Assembly: GCF_026625145.1 (NCBI RefSeq)
Contig: NZ_CP113088.1
Span: 2,025,501-2,089,500 of the forward strand
Origin: Lacinutrix neustonica
Lineage (GTDB): Bacteria; Bacteroidota; Bacteroidia; Flavobacteriales; Flavobacteriaceae
Direction: 5' to 3'
Length of the DNA stretch: 64,000 nucleotides
The translations under genes were made by a program, and so were the position numbers. Below the pieces are notes generated by a model that made no database searches, had not been told where the DNA came from, and saw nothing but the letters and a program-made list of their open reading frames with translations. Positions within the stretch are counted from its first letter, which is position 1. Each line of letters opens with the position of its first letter. This document shows positions 31,982-42,105 of the stretch, piece after piece.

Positions 31982-32413
31982 ATGCCAAAAAAAATAATAG
32001 GCAGAATAGATAAAGCAGATTTTCCTACTCTTGATTTATTTGATATAGATATAAAAATTGATACAGGTGCCTTTACTTCATCTATGCACTGTCATAAAGT
32101 AATTGAAGAAGATAATGTACTTAAATGTCTGTTTTTTGATAAAGAACATCCTAATTACAATAGAAAAATCATCGTTTTTAAAAACTATTCTACAGCCAAA
32201 GTGAAAAGTAGTAATGGAATGGTTCAAAACAGGTATATGGTTAATACAACAATGATACTTTTTAATAAGAAATACAAAATTAACCTCACCTTAAGTACTC
32301 GAGACGAGATGAAATACCCTATTTTAATTGGTCGTAAATTTCTTTCTAAAAAATTTCTTGTAGACATCAATTTAAAAAACTTATCTTATGATAAAAAGTT
32401 GCTCTCTAAATAA
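31982..32413 (+). CDS. RimB-like ATP-dependent zinc protease / retropepsin-fold protein
   Basis: A 143-residue protein with an aspartic-protease-like active loop IDTGAFTSS (Asp27) and a second strand motif near YPILIGRKFL. It matches the small proteins encoded next to rimK across many bacteria. A near-consensus promoter (TTACTTTG around 31951-31958) lies 24 bp before the start. The genes downstream, rimK and an AstE/M14-type amidohydrolase, run in the same direction within 55 bp, so I read this as a three-gene module. Biochemical work on relatives links the family to removal of RimK-added glutamates; its substrate here is unknown. Confidence 0.85.
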   Translation: MPKKIIGRIDKADFPTLDLFDIDIKIDTGAFTSSMHCHKVIEEDNVLKCLFFDKEHPNYNRKIIVFKNYSTAKVKSSNGMVQNRYMVNTTMILFNKKYKINLTLSTRDEMKYPILIGRKFLSKKFLVDINLKNLSYDKKLLSK

Positions 32414-32466
32414 GACAACCTCACCAAGCACTATTTTAATAAATAATAATATATCAATTTAGAACA

Positions 32467-33337
32467 ATGAAAATAATAATTTTATCTAGAAACGCACATT
32501 TATATTCCACGAAACGTCTTGTTGAGGCTGCCAAAAAACGCAAGCATGAAGTTGAAATCATCGATCCTCTAATGTGCGATATTATTATTGAGAAGAAAAG
32601 TCCTAAAGTTATTTTTAAAGGAAGAACTTTGGAGGCAGACGCTATTATACCTAGAATTGGAGCCTCTGTAACCTTTTATGGGACAGCTGTAGTGAGACAA
32701 TTTGAAATGATGAAAGTGTTTTCAGCCGTAGAATCTCAATCTCTCGGTAAGGTCTCGCGATAAGCTTCGTAGTCTACAAGTACTCTCAAGAGCAGGTTTA
32801 GGGATGCCAAAAACAGTGTTCTCAAATTATGCAAAAGATGTACAAAGTATGATTGATTATGTAGGAGGTGCTCCATTAGTGATTAAATTATTAGAGGGTA
32901 CTCAAGGATTAGGAGTTGTATTGGCTGAAACTAATAACGCTGCAGAATCTGTAATTGAAGCGTTTAATGGATTGCAGGCCCGAGTGATTGTTCAAGAGTT
33001 TATTAAAGAATCTAAAGGAGCAGATATTCGTGCCTTTATCGTTGATGGAACGGTTGTTGGCGCTATGAAACGACAAGGAAAAGAAGGTGAGTTTAGATCT
33101 AATTTACATAGAGGTGGTAGTGCGAATATTATTGAACTCACCGATGAGGAAGAAAATGCGGCGTTAAAAGCTGCTAAATCACTTGGTTTAGGTATTTGCG
33201 GTGTAGATATGCTACAATCGTCTCGTGGCCCGTTAATATTAGAAGTCAATTCTTCTCCCGGATTAGAAGGCATAGAAGCGGCTACTAAAAAGGACATCGC
33301 ATCGACTATCATTCGTTTTATTGAGCGAAATGTTTAA
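32467..33337 (+). CDS. rimK: RimK-family ATP-grasp ligase
   Basis: An ATP-grasp enzyme of about 289 residues that ligates glutamate or another amino acid to a protein C-terminus or small acceptor. It has an N-terminal domain with [20 protein letters not shown], a glycine-rich ATP loop ([11 protein letters not shown]), [19 protein letters not shown], and the metal-binding ending [23 protein letters not shown] lesion TCTCGG at 32742-32747 splits the gene; TCTGG restores [15 protein letters not shown]. The homologue in enterobacteria modifies ribosomal protein S6, but RimK relatives have varied acceptors, so I do not assume S6. Confidence 0.93.
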
Positions 33338-33349
33338 CCGTTTTTTTTA

Positions 33350-34328
33350 ATGGCAGTAATTCAAAATAAAGACGACTTAAAAATTTTAGGAAAAATAATT
33401 AAGCCTGGCGAGAGTAAAGAAATAAGTTTTAATCGGCCAAATTACACACCCGAACTCCAGTAGATGTTCCTATCATTATTGAACGCTCTAAAAAACCAGG
33501 GCCCATCATATTATTAACGGCAGGGATTCACGGTGACGAAATTAATGGTGTTGAAATTGTTAGACAAATCATAGCCAAAGGTATTAATAAACCAAAAACA
33601 GGCACAACCATTTGTATTCCAGTTCTCAATATTTTTGGATTTATAAATATGGAGCGTGAATTTCCGAGATGGTCGCGATTTAAATCGGGTATTCCCAGGT
33701 AGTAAAACAGGTTCCTTGGCAAGCAGAGTTGCTTATACTATAACTACCGAAATTTTAGTACATACTGATTTTGTTTTAGATTTTCATACTGGTGGTGCGA
33801 TGCGTTATAATGCGCCTCAGGTTAGAATCGCTAAAGGCAATGCCGATTTTGATATTGCTGCTCAAATTTTTGGTGCCCCATTTGTGCTCTATTCAGATAA
33901 TATTGCGAAATCCTTTAGAAATACTTGTAATAAAATGGGTAAGCCTATTTTATTATTTGAAGGCGGGAAATCGATTCATATAGACAACAACATTACAAAT
34001 ACGGGCGTCAATGGCGCCAAACGTATCTTGCATCACTACGGCATGCTAAGAAGTAATTTTAAAGTGTCCGAGACCAAAAGAGGCGCCCATATTTATTGCT
34101 GAAAGCCGATGGATTCGTGCTAATTTCTCAGGGATGTTCAAAGCCTCCATTCAAATAAACGAAAAAGTAAAAAAAGGACAGATTATAGGTAATATAACAG
34201 ATCCTTATGGAAAGTTTAATCACTTTGTAAAAGCCTCCTATGAGGGCTATATTATCAATGTAAATGAATCTCCCATAGTTTATCAAGGCGATGCTTTGTT
34301 CCATATTTCAACTAAATTATCAGACTAA
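33350..34328 (+). CDS. Succinylglutamate desuccinylase/aspartoacylase-family hydrolase
   Basis: About 325 residues of the M14-like AstE/AspA fold. The zinc ligands are visible in TAGIHGDEINGVE (His and Glu) and DFHTGG (His). PDGRDLNRVFPGS is the substrate-carboxylate motif. A lipoyl-like C-terminal barrel (INEKVKKGQIIGNI) closes the protein. Three lesions: TCGG 33433-33436, CCGAGA 33664-33669 and a likely A-run error at 34076-34079. It starts 12 bp after rimK, so it is probably co-transcribed. The family cleaves N-acyl or peptide-like amides; in the rimK setting it may reverse or trim the ligase product, which is inference. Confidence 0.88.
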
Positions 34329-34338
34329 TTTCTAGGCC

Positions 34339-34904
34339 ATGACTAAAGCTGAATTACGAATAAAATATAAAACACTTCGTAAAGGGTTAACTGATGAAGT
34401 GATTCATGATTTAAGCATTGACATCGCCAATCAACTCCTCAAATTGGACATTTGGCAATTTAGTTTTTATCATCTTTTTTTGGCTATTGAAAATCAAAAA
34501 GAAGTAAATACCGATTATATTTTAAACATCCTTTCGGTAAAGATAAAAATGTTGTGATTTCCAAAAGTAATTTTGAAACACGAACACTTCAGCATTTTTT
34601 ATTAACCGATGCGACTACAATAAAATTAAACCGCCATAACATTCCTGAACCTGTGGATGGTATTGAAATTGACCCTTTAAAAATAGAAGTCGTTTTTGTA
34701 CCGTTATTAGCCTATGATACAATGGGTAATCGTGTGGGGTATGGAAAAGGGTTCTACGACAAATTTTTAGCGGGTTGTAAACCCCACACCATAAAAATAG
34801 GGCTGTCCTTTTTTAAGCCTGAAAACTTCATTACAGATGTGTCTATCACCGATATCCCACTTGATTTTTGCATATCGCCGAAGAATATTCTTACATTTAA
34901 GTAG
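34339..34904 (+). CDS. 5-formyltetrahydrofolate cyclo-ligase
   Basis: ATP-dependent enzyme turning 5-formyl-THF into 5,10-methenyl-THF in folate one-carbon metabolism, about 188 residues. The signature GNRVGYGKGFYDKFL is clear, with an N-terminal KAELRIKYKTLRK helix and EVVFVPLLAYD. The frame slips at TCGG 34534-34537; TCTGG restores ILSGKDKNVVISKS. It follows the AstE-like gene by 10 bp and could share its transcript. Confidence 0.93.
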
Positions 34905-34953
34905 CTTTTTATCGATAAAATGCTATTTTTGTCGTTAAATTGTATTTTTATTC

Positions 34954-34961
34954 TATATTTG
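34954..34961 (+). promoter_or_regulatory. Promoter minus-7 box of the histidine kinase gene
   Basis: TATATTTG fits TAnnTTTG, with TTG (34929-34931) 22 bp upstream, close to the usual minus-33 spacing in Bacteroidota. It lies 24 bp before the kinase start. Confidence 0.6.
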
Positions 34962-34984
34962 ATCTATTAACCCAAATCACTTAA

Positions 34985-36439
34985 GTGTCTAAAATGAGAC
35001 CCAATCAACTTTTTAAAAACGTAATCGACGACCTTGATATTGGCTATTGGGAGCTTCATAACAATACTAGTAATTGGTCTGCTGCTTTTTTGAAGGTATT
35101 AGGGTATGAACCTGAAGATGTTGAAATCAAGTTGGATTATTTTTTAAATCACCTTATTCATAGCGATCATCGGGCTAATTTTAGAGACAATTTTTTTAGT
35201 TTAGTAAGAAACCATCTTGATTTTAAACAAGTGATCTCTATTAAGTGCAAAAATGGAGAGTATAAAGAGTTTATTTGTTTAACCAATGATAATTTACCTA
35301 TAAACGCCCATGGAGATGCTCCGGTTATTTTCTTTAACGAAAGAAAATTTAAAACCAGTCAAAAAGTAAAAAAGGATTATTTTTATTACCGCGAAAGCGC
35401 CGAAATGACCTCTACTGGAAGTTGGTATGTGGATTTTAAAAACCGAAAAAGCTATTGGGACGACCAAACCGGAAAGATTTTAGAATATCCGAGAAGGCTA
35501 CATTCCTTCATTAAAAAATTCTTCGCAATTTTTTCCTAAAGAGTATCACCAAGTAGCTGCCGATTATTTTTTTAAATGTGCCATGGCAGGCATCCCTTTT
35601 GAAGCTGAGATTAAAATGCTAACGTTTAAAGGGAGAGCATTCGGGTGAAAGCGGTTGGAAAACCTGTTTATAATGATGATAAAGAAGTGGTTGGAGTAAG
35701 AGGTGTGTTTCAAGATATCGACGACGAAAAATTGAAGGTCATTACCCTTCAAAAAACCTCCGATATTATTGCTTCACAAAACTCAAGGTTATTTAATTTT
35801 GCACATATTGTCTCACATAATTTACGTTCTCATACCAGTAATCTTACTTTAATTACTCAACTCATTGATGACGTGGAAACGGTGTATGAGAAGTTAGAAT
35901 TGCTGTCTAGTATAAAAGATATATCTGAAAGTCTTAACACCACCATAGATCATTTAAATGAGATAGTGACCATTCAAACTCAGACCAGCCAAAATAAATT
36001 AGAGGTTAGTTTTTCGTCAACACTCAATAATGTAAAGAAATCCATTGGCGGGATTATTAATGAAAGTAACGCCCAAATTCATGGCGATTTTTCGGCATTA
36101 CCAGCTATTGATTATATCCCAGCTTATTTAGAAAGCATTTTACTAAATTTAGTCACGAATGCTATTAAGTACAAACATCCAGATAGAGCCCCTGAAATTA
36201 GAATTAACTCTTACGTTTTAGATAATAATCACTTCTTAGAAGTGCGTGATAATGGTAGTGGTATAGACCTAGAAAAATATGGAAACAAGCTTTTTGGTAT
36301 GTATAAAACTTTTCATTACAACAAAGACGCTGTAGGCATTGGTTTGTTTATTACCAAAAACCAAATTGAATCGCTCAATGGTCAAATATTTGTAGACAGC
36401 ACCCTACATCAAGGCACCACATTTAAAATACAATTTTAA
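34985..36439 (+). CDS. Soluble PAS-domain sensor histidine kinase
   Basis: About 485 residues with no signal peptide or membrane helix, so it is probably a cytoplasmic sensor. It has two PAS-like regions (about 8-115 with NTSNWSAAFLKVLGYEPEDVE, and about 140-245 with STGSWYVDFKN and a PAC-like VVGVRGVFQDI), a dimerisation helix with HIVSHNLRSHTSNL holding the phosphorylated His, then an ATPase domain with N box (LLNLVTNAIKY), G1 (VRDNGSGID) and GIGLFIT. The start may be GTG 34985 or ATG 34994. Two lesions: CCGAGA 35489-35494 and a short G-run at 35631-35633. A receiver gene follows by 16 bp. Confidence 0.9.
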
Positions 36440-36455
36440 CTTACTCAATAGCCCT

Positions 36456-36872
36456 ATGAAGTCTCCTACTGTTGAACTAGCTTGCATTATAGATGATGAT
36501 AAAGTGTATGTCAATTTAGTTAAGAAAATTATTGAAACTAAAAAGCTCTGTGAAAATCTGATGATTTTTAGGAATGGAAAACAAAGTATTGAATATTTTG
36601 AGGCATTGATGGAGAACATGAAAGAAGACAGCATTCCCGAAATTATATTCTTAGACCTCAACATGCCCGTTATGGATGGTTGGGAATTTCTAGAACGATT
36701 CACCAAAATAAAGAATAAATTCAACAAAGTCATTACACTTTACGTCGTTAGCTCTTCTATCAATCCATTAGATGTGAATCGCGCAAAATCATTATCCAGT
36801 GTAAAAGACTACTTAATAAAGCCCATTAATATCTCTGAATTAGAAAACATCTTCTGTAAACCAACCGACTAA
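36456..36872 (+). CDS. Single-domain response regulator
   Basis: A 138-residue receiver with no output domain. The acidic triad is DDD at residues 13-15, the phospho-acceptor is Asp67 in IIFLDLNMP, a Ser pair (VVSSS) fills the Thr/Ser position, and the conserved Lys is in YLIKPI. It is encoded directly after the PAS histidine kinase, so the two probably form a phosphorelay. The target must be another protein. No lesion. It ends convergent with lspA 15 bp away. Confidence 0.93.
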   Translation: MKSPTVELACIIDDDKVYVNLVKKIIETKKLCENLMIFRNGKQSIEYFEALMENMKEDSIPEIIFLDLNMPVMDGWEFLERFTKIKNKFNKVITLYVVSSSINPLDVNRAKSLSSVKDYLIKPINISELENIFCKPTD

Positions 36873-36887
36873 ATAGCACCTGTACAT

Positions 36888-37521
36888 TTAGTCGTTTTCA
36901 AGTGTTTTAGGAAACGCTTTATTATTGAATAAAATCAAAATTGCAAAACCAATACTTATCGCGACATCTGCAATATTAAATACGGGTTCAAAAAACATAA
37001 AATAACGACCGCCCCAATAAGGTATCCATTCCGGTAGATTCCCTTCCCAAATGGGCAAATACAACATGTCTACAACATTACCATAAAAAACACGTCCATA
37101 ACCACCCTCCTCCTGGTAAAAATTGTGCGACCTGTGCGTAACTGTCGTTAAACGAAATACCATAAAATACAGAATCTATAATATTGCCTAAAGCGCCAGT
37201 AAAAATAAAAGCTAAAGCGATAACTAAAACATTCGATTGTTGTCTTTTTATAGCGTGCAATAACCAATAACCAATCCCAAAAATAGCTGTTATTCTAAAA
37301 AGGGTTAAGCTTAATTTTGCTGTTTTATCACTCATAAAAGGAATAATATCACGCAATGTCGTACCCCAAGCCATCCCATCATTCTCTACGAAATAGATTT
37401 TAAGCCAGCTAAAGATCGCCACAGACTCCTGTAGTTGAAAATGTGTTTTTATATAAATTTTACTCAACTGGTCTATAAGCAAAATAGCAATAATTAAAAT
37501 CGAGGCTTTTTTTAAGGACAT
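36888..37521 (-). CDS. lspA: Lipoprotein signal peptidase (signal peptidase II)
   Basis: Inner-membrane aspartic protease that cleaves the signal peptides of prolipoproteins, about 210 residues, longer than the E. coli form as in other Bacteroidota. It has four membrane helices. The catalytic Asp are in GALGNIIDSVFYG and NIADVAIS. The start is MSLKKAS at 37521; an earlier ATG at 37539 adds six residues. The lesion is unusual in form: TCCTGG at 37111-37116 (CCAGGA on the coding strand, for CCAGA) between the catalytic motifs, in the QFLPEEGGYGRV segment. The window encodes many lipoproteins that would be substrates. Confidence 0.94.
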
Positions 37522-37547
37522 ACTATAGATTTGATACAAAAATAGAG

Positions 37548-38174
37548 TTATTTTTTAGTTTTAGTTACGCTAATATTCCCATTTATAGTATTTAGCGTAA
37601 TATGGTGTATGCCACTATTTAAAGGCTCCTCTTTCACAACACCTGTTTTCGAAGACGTTTTCACTAAGGCATAATTAGACTCTATAGCAATGTCTCCATT
37701 AACTGAATTGACAATTGCCTCACCAATAAAATTTTTTATAGTCGTATTTCCTTGGGCAAATTCTAGTGTAAGTCGTTTATACCTTCCTTTTATTTTTGCT
37801 GATGCAATTGCACTTTTAGCATAAACTGATAAGTTTTCGGGTAGGACTAAAACCAGTTCAACAGAAACTATTTTGTGTGCACTTAACTTATCGTTTTTAC
37901 TTTCAAAAAAAGGCTGAAACATGCTTGAAATAAACAATGTGTCATTTTTCATCTCTGTTAACAGGATAATATCCTTGGCATATTCTCCATCAATTTTAGA
38001 TTCCAATTGAATTCCCTTATTGCGCGGTGTCGTAGCTATTTTAATTTTAAAAATAGCATCATCAATAATCACCACGGTTTTTATAGCGGTATTCTCAATG
38101 CTTTGCTCTATAACTTTTTGCGCTTGACATGGAAGCGACAGACTTAAAAATATAACAAAAACGAATTTATTCAT
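37548..38174 (-). CDS. DUF4097-like exported beta-helix/adhesin-type protein
   Basis: A 208-residue protein with a signal peptide (MNKFVFVI...PCQAQ). The rest is predicted beta with short repeating strands (VNSVNGDIAIESN; LNTINGNISVTK), the pattern of DUF4097/head-GIN-type proteins. I start it at 38174 because the upstream in-frame codons (from 38192) are part of a terminator hairpin. No lesion. Its function is unknown; the 26 bp gap to lspA suggests a shared transcript. Confidence 0.75.
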   Translation of the reverse strand: MNKFVFVIFLSLSLPCQAQKVIEQSIENTAIKTVVIIDDAIFKIKIATTPRNKGIQLESKIDGEYAKDIILLTEMKNDTLFISSMFQPFFESKNDKLSAHKIVSVELVLVLPENLSVYAKSAIASAKIKGRYKRLTLEFAQGNTTIKNFIGEAIVNSVNGDIAIESNYALVKTSSKTGVVKEEPLNSGIHHITLNTINGNISVTKTKK

Positions 38175-38177
38175 GAA

Positions 38178-38210
38178 TAAAAAACGCCTCAATTTTCATT
38201 GAAGCGTTTA
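38178..38210 (-). terminator. Terminator after the DksA-like gene
   Basis: Imperfect stem AAACGCcTCAAT/ATTGAaGCGTTT with one mismatch, and a U-run in the leftward direction. It ends the ileS/DksA-like transcript and lies directly before the next gene's ATG at 38174. Confidence 0.65.
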
Positions 38211-38233
38211 TAATTTAATGTGCCTTAGCACGA

Positions 38234-38614
38234 TTACTGCATGTTTTTGGCCTCAATACTTAACGTGGCGTGAGGGACTAATTCCAAACGTTTAGAATTG
38301 ATCAATTTACCAGTAACACGGCAAACACCATAAGTTTTATTCTCAATTCTAATTAATGCATTTTTTAGGTCGCGAATAAACTTTTCTTGTCTAATAGCTA
38401 ATTGTGAATTAGACTCTTTACTCATGACCGCACTGCCCTCGTCAAACGCTTTAAACTGTGGCGAAGTATCATCTGTTCCATTATCATGATCATTCATGTA
38501 GGCACTTCTTATTAACTCTAAATCATGCTTAGCGCTTTCAATTTTTTCTAAAATTAAGACTTTGAATTCAGCTAATGCTTTATCTGAATATCTTACTGTA
38601 TTATCATCTGCCAT
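38234..38614 (-). CDS. TraR/DksA-family regulator with a degenerate zinc site
   Basis: A 126-residue protein with a long charged coiled-coil pair (about 10-90) and a C-terminal segment YGVCRVTGKLI...HATLSIEAK. The C4 zinc finger of DksA is reduced here to one cysteine, so the domain probably folds without zinc or uses other ligands. Family members bind the RNA polymerase secondary channel and modulate transcription. The gene lies 4 bp after the end of ileS in the same direction. No lesion. Confidence 0.85.
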   Translation of the reverse strand: MADDNTVRYSDKALAEFKVLILEKIESAKHDLELIRSAYMNDHDNGTDDTSPQFKAFDEGSAVMSKESNSQLAIRQEKFIRDLKNALIRIENKTYGVCRVTGKLINSKRLELVPHATLSIEAKNMQ

Positions 38615-38618
38615 ACTA

Positions 38619-41600
38619 TCAATGTTTTTTAATAAACAACATGGTATTTATAGTATCAAATACAATTTCTATACCATTGTTTACTTGGTCAATAATTTCA
38701 AGACTATCTGTTAAGGTTTCTGCCTTGATGTACTCTAAATTTGTTTTTACAGCCTGCGTAATTTGATGGTCTGTTTGCAGTTGCACTGCTATTCTATCTG
38801 TCACTTCAAATCCTGAATCTTTACGAAGATTTTGAATGCGATTCACGAGCTCACGAGCGATCCCTTCTTCACGTAATTCTTCTGAAATGGTAACATCTAA
38901 TGCCACGGTAATAGACCCTTCATTTGCGACAAGCCATCCTTCAATATCTTGGGATGTTATCTCAACATCCTCCCGATGTAATGTAATAATTTTTCCGTTA
39001 CAATTGACATCTATACTTCCATTTTGTTCAACTTTTTTAATGTCTTCTGAGTCAAAACCTTGTATTGCATTAGCAATCAACTTCATATCTTTCCCAAAGC
39101 GCGGCCCTAGTGTTTTAAAGTTAGGTTTTATTTGCTTTACCAAAATATCTGACGCATCTTCGAGCAACTCAATGTCCTTGATATTTACTTCACTTTTTAT
39201 CAAATCTGCTACAGCATTGATTTCTTCTTTAAGTGCAACAGAATCTACTGGAATCATTATTTTTTGTAAAGGCTGTCTTACTTTTATCTTTTCCTTAGCT
39301 CTTAACGACAGTACTAATGAGGATATTGTTTGGGCCGTTTCCATTTTACGTTCTAAAGATTTATCTATAAAATCTGCATTAAATTTTGGAAACTCGGCCA
39401 AATGCACACTTTCAAATCGTTCTTTTTGAGTCGTTTTTGTTAAGTCTAAGTATAATTTATCCATAAAGAACGGGGCAATGGGTGCTCCCAACTTTGCAAT
39501 GGTTAACATACAGGTATGTAACGTTTGGTACGCCGAAATTTTATCGGTTTGGTAATCGCCTTTCCGTAAACGCCTTCTACTTAAACGCACATACCAATTG
39601 CTTAAATAGTCTTGCGTAAAGTCTGAAATAGCACGCGCTGCTTTAGTAGGCTCGTATTCTGCATAAAAAGCATCTACTTTTTGAATAAGCGTATGTAACT
39701 CAGAGAGAATCCAACGGTCTATTTCAGGCCTGTCTTTTAGCATAAGATCCGCTTCTGCATAGCTGAATTTATCCAAATTGGTGTACAAACTGAAAAAAGA
39801 ATAGGTATTATATAAAGTCCCAAAAAACTTACGTTTCACTTCTTCAATTCCTTCTAAATCAAATTTTAAATTATCCCAAGGGTTTGCATTGGCAATCATA
39901 TACCAGCGCGTGGCATCTGCCCCATAGGTTTCTAAAGTCTCAAAAGGATCTGTAGCGTTCCCCAGTCGTTTAGACATTTTTTGTCCGTTTTTATCTAAGA
40001 CCAATCCATTAGAGACTACATTTTTATAGGCTACCGAATCGAAGACCATAGTAGCTATAGCATGCATGGTATAAAACCACCCTCTAGTTTGGTCTACACC
40101 TTCAGCTATAAAATCAGCCGGGAACGCTTTATTCTCATCTATTTTCTCCTTGTTTTCAAAAGGATAATGCCACTGCGCATAAGGCATGGAACGCGAATCA
40201 AACCATACATCAATTAAATCGTTTTCACGGCGCATGGGTTGGCCACTTGGAGATACTAATACAATCTCATCTACAATATTTTTATGTAAATCGATTTTCC
40301 CGTAGTTATCTTCAGTATTATTCCCAACCTCAAAATCTGCAAAAATATCTTCTTTTAAAACGCCTGCCGAAACCGCTTTTGCCATTTCATTTTTAAGCTC
40401 TTCAACAGACCCAATACAGATTTCTTCCTTACCATCCTCAGTTCTCCAAATTGGCAATGGAATACCCCAATAACGCGAACGGGATAAATTCCAATCGTTT
40501 GCATTGGCTAGCCAATTTCCAAAACGTCCCGTTCCTGTTGATTTTGGCTTCCAATTAATGGTGTCATTAAGTGCCACCATTTTTTCTTTAACATCTGTTA
40601 CTTTTATAAACCAAGAGTCTAATGGATAATACAGAATAGGCTTGTCTGTTCGCCAGCAATGTGGGTAGCTGTGCTTATACTTTTCAACTTTAAAAGCGCG
40701 ATTTTCCTCTTTTAATTTAATAGCCAACTCAACATCCATAGAACGTTCGGCGCTTCTCCATCTTTGTAATATTCATTTTTAACATACTTTCCACCAAATT
40801 CATTCAGTTCTGGTCTAAAGCGTCCTTGCAAGTCCACAAGTGGTACCAAGTTTCCGTTATCGTCCTTTACTAACAGTGGCGGGACTTCAGGTGTGGCTTG
40901 TTTAGCAACTAAGGCATCATCTGCTCCAAATGTTGGCGCGGTGTGCACGATACCTGTACCGTCCTCAGTGGTTACGAAATCTCCTGCAATGACTCTAAAG
41001 GCATTTTCACGGATTGTCATTTGGTAAGGCGTATGGTAATAACTGCTCGTATTTTATTCCTACTAAGTCTTTCCCTTTAAATTCTTTAACGATGTAGAAT
41101 GGAATTTTCTTGTCGCCCTCTTTATACTCTAATAATTCTGGTTTCGTTTCAACGTTATGAAATTTAGCGTCAAATTGTTTTTTAACCAATGCTTTTGCTA
41201 AAATCACATTTATTGGCTTGAACGTGTATTGATTGTAGGTTTCAACGAGCACATAATCGATCTTGGGACCAACGGTTAGTGCCGTGTTACTAGGCAAGGT
41301 CCAAGGTGTTGTTGTCCATGCTGTAAAATAAATATCACCTTCGTTTTGCAAAAAATCCGGCAGTGTTTCGTCTAAAGCTTTAAATTGGGCAACAATAGTC
41401 GTATCGGTTACATCTTGATAAGCTCCTGGCTGATTAACCTCATGCGAGCTTAATCCAGTACCTGCTTTTGGTGAATACGGCTGAATTGTATACCCCTTAT
41501 ACATTAAGTTTTTAGTGTAAATCTCTTTTAACAACCACCATACCGTTTCCATGTATTTAGGCTCGTAGGTAATGTATGGATCGTCCATATCTACCCAATA

Positions 41601-42023
41601 CCCCATTTTTTGAGTTAGGTCATTCCAAACATCGGTGTAACGCATAACGGCTTTACGACACGCGGCATTGTAATCTTCAACAGAAATGGTTTTACCAATA
41701 TCTTCTTTGGTAATCCCTAATTCCTTCTCTACTCCTAATTCTATGGGCAAACCGTGAGTGTCCCAACCTGCTTTACGCTTCACCTGAAACCCTTTCATGG
41801 TTTTATAACGTGGAAAGATATCTTTGATCGCACGGGCCAAGACATGATGGACACCAGGCAAGCCGTTGGCGCTTGGTGGCCCTTCAAAAAACACATAAGG
41901 TTCTGCATTTTCACGAGTATTGACACTCTTTTCGAAGATATTATTTGCTTTCCAATACGCTAGAATTTCTTCTGCAACGTTAGGTAAGTTAAGTCCTTTA
42001 TATTCAGGGAATCCTGCGCTCAT
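38619..42023 (-). CDS. ileS: Isoleucine-tRNA ligase
   Basis: Cytoplasmic class I synthetase for tRNA-Ile, about 1,134 residues. The HIGH-type motif appears as GVHHV inside PSANGLPGVHHVLARAIKD near residue 55. The editing domain includes WTTTPWTLPSNTAL, the tryptophan-rich HCWR segment follows, and the KMSKS loop is KMSKR (DKNGQKMSKRLGN). A long C-terminal anticodon-binding region follows. Two lesions: TCACGG at 41007-41012, which gives a false stop at residue 338 (CCAGAA read as CCGTGA), and TCGG at 40747-40750. Both fall in conserved sequence that continues normally after repair. The gene is essential, so these cannot be real mutations in a living isolate. Confidence 0.97.
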
Positions 42024-42105
42024 TTTGTAGTGTTTCGTTATCGAGTCGCGAAATTAAGAAATTTTAGCAAAAAAGAAGGCAAAATTGATTGGAAATGGCT
42101 GAGGC

